Of a stretch of DNA of 44,071 nucleotides, positions 43,960-44,071 are shown piece by piece. Source of the DNA: Candidatus Bacteroides intestinavium (GTDB lineage Bacteria; Bacteroidota; Bacteroidia; Bacteroidales; Bacteroidaceae); contig DWZE01000131.1 of assembly GCA_019118325.1 (NCBI GenBank), forward strand, positions 1 through 44,071, written 5' to 3'. How positions within the stretch are numbered: the stretch's first letter is position 1; each line of letters begins with the position of its first letter. Made by a program: the position numbers and the translations under genes. The notes under the pieces are model-generated. The model ran no database searches. It was not told the DNA's origin and saw nothing but the letters and a program-made list of their open reading frames with translations.

Positions 43960-44071
43960 TTCTTTTATATAATATAAATGATAATTTATCGATTAGAGTT
44001 TTAGGCGCGGATTACGCGGATTTCACGGATTAAGTTTTATCATAGATTTATGAATTTCAATGGTTTCACAA
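43960..44071. repeat. Right-edge sequence with CGCGGATTACGCGGAT words
   Basis: Upstream of trxB, GGCGCGGATTACGCGGAT and TTTCACGGATT form one arm of the CGCGGAT/CACAGAT dispersed-repeat family. The opposite arm, if present, lies outside the window. No promoter was recognised with confidence. Confidence 0.4.

Overview
The window looks like a chromosome segment of a gut Bacteroides. The main reasons are the promoters of the Bacteroidota type (TAnnTTTG at -7, often with TTG about 20 bp upstream), weak ribosome-binding sites, a 729-residue type III glutamine synthetase, a serine palmitoyltransferase, a UpxY-type antiterminator and a large fimbrillin (FimA/Mfa1-like) lipoprotein operon. No rRNA, tRNA, insertion sequence or CRISPR array was seen. 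I cannot name the species from sequence alone.

Layout. (1) Positions 1-4,920: a candidate ~80-nt structured RNA at the left edge, then a minus-strand set reading leftwards: an invertible-promoter segment (4701-4917), a UpxY/NusG-like antiterminator, a 252-residue protein of unknown function, a UDP-glucuronate 4-epimerase-like enzyme and UDP-glucose 6-dehydrogenase. This resembles a minimal, phase-variable surface-polysaccharide module. The promoter in the invertible segment faces away from upxY in this copy, so the module appears to be OFF. (2) 5,040-15,240: housekeeping genes. These are the agmatine-to-putrescine pair aguA/aguB, a GtrA-like membrane protein, aspS, a diacylglycerol-kinase-type lipid kinase divergent from serine palmitoyltransferase, and glutamine synthetase III with a strong terminator.

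(3) 15,300-38,710: an AraC regulator followed by a long plus-strand fimbrial operon. It runs DUF3575 protein, DUF3868/OmpA/TPR-like lipoprotein, FimB/Mfa2-like anchor and Mfa1-like major subunit. These are followed by an HU-like/DUF4469 protein and a probable GNAT toxin-antitoxin pair, then a 1449-residue modular lipoprotein and six more fimbrillin-like lipoproteins, and the operon ends at a strong terminator at 38671. Most exported subunits carry a lipobox cysteine followed 20-35 residues later by a Thr-Arg or Thr-Lys site, as expected for fimbrillins activated by an Arg/Lys-specific protease. Two downstream subunits switch abruptly from GC-rich to AT-rich sequence inside the gene, which suggests that tip domains have been swapped.

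(4) 38,750-44,071: a Crp/Fnr regulator, then minus-strand GH2 beta-galactosidase and thioredoxin reductase.

Intergenic space is unusually rich in small dispersed inverted repeats. There are several word families: GGAGTTAAG/CTTAACTCC, GTCATnCTGAGC/GCTCAACATGAC, CACAGATGA/CGCGGAT, TTAGTGATTAG, and two arrays of tiny hairpins with a 23-bp period. One family (ATTCTTCATTC) has become part of the coding sequence for lipoprotein signal peptides.
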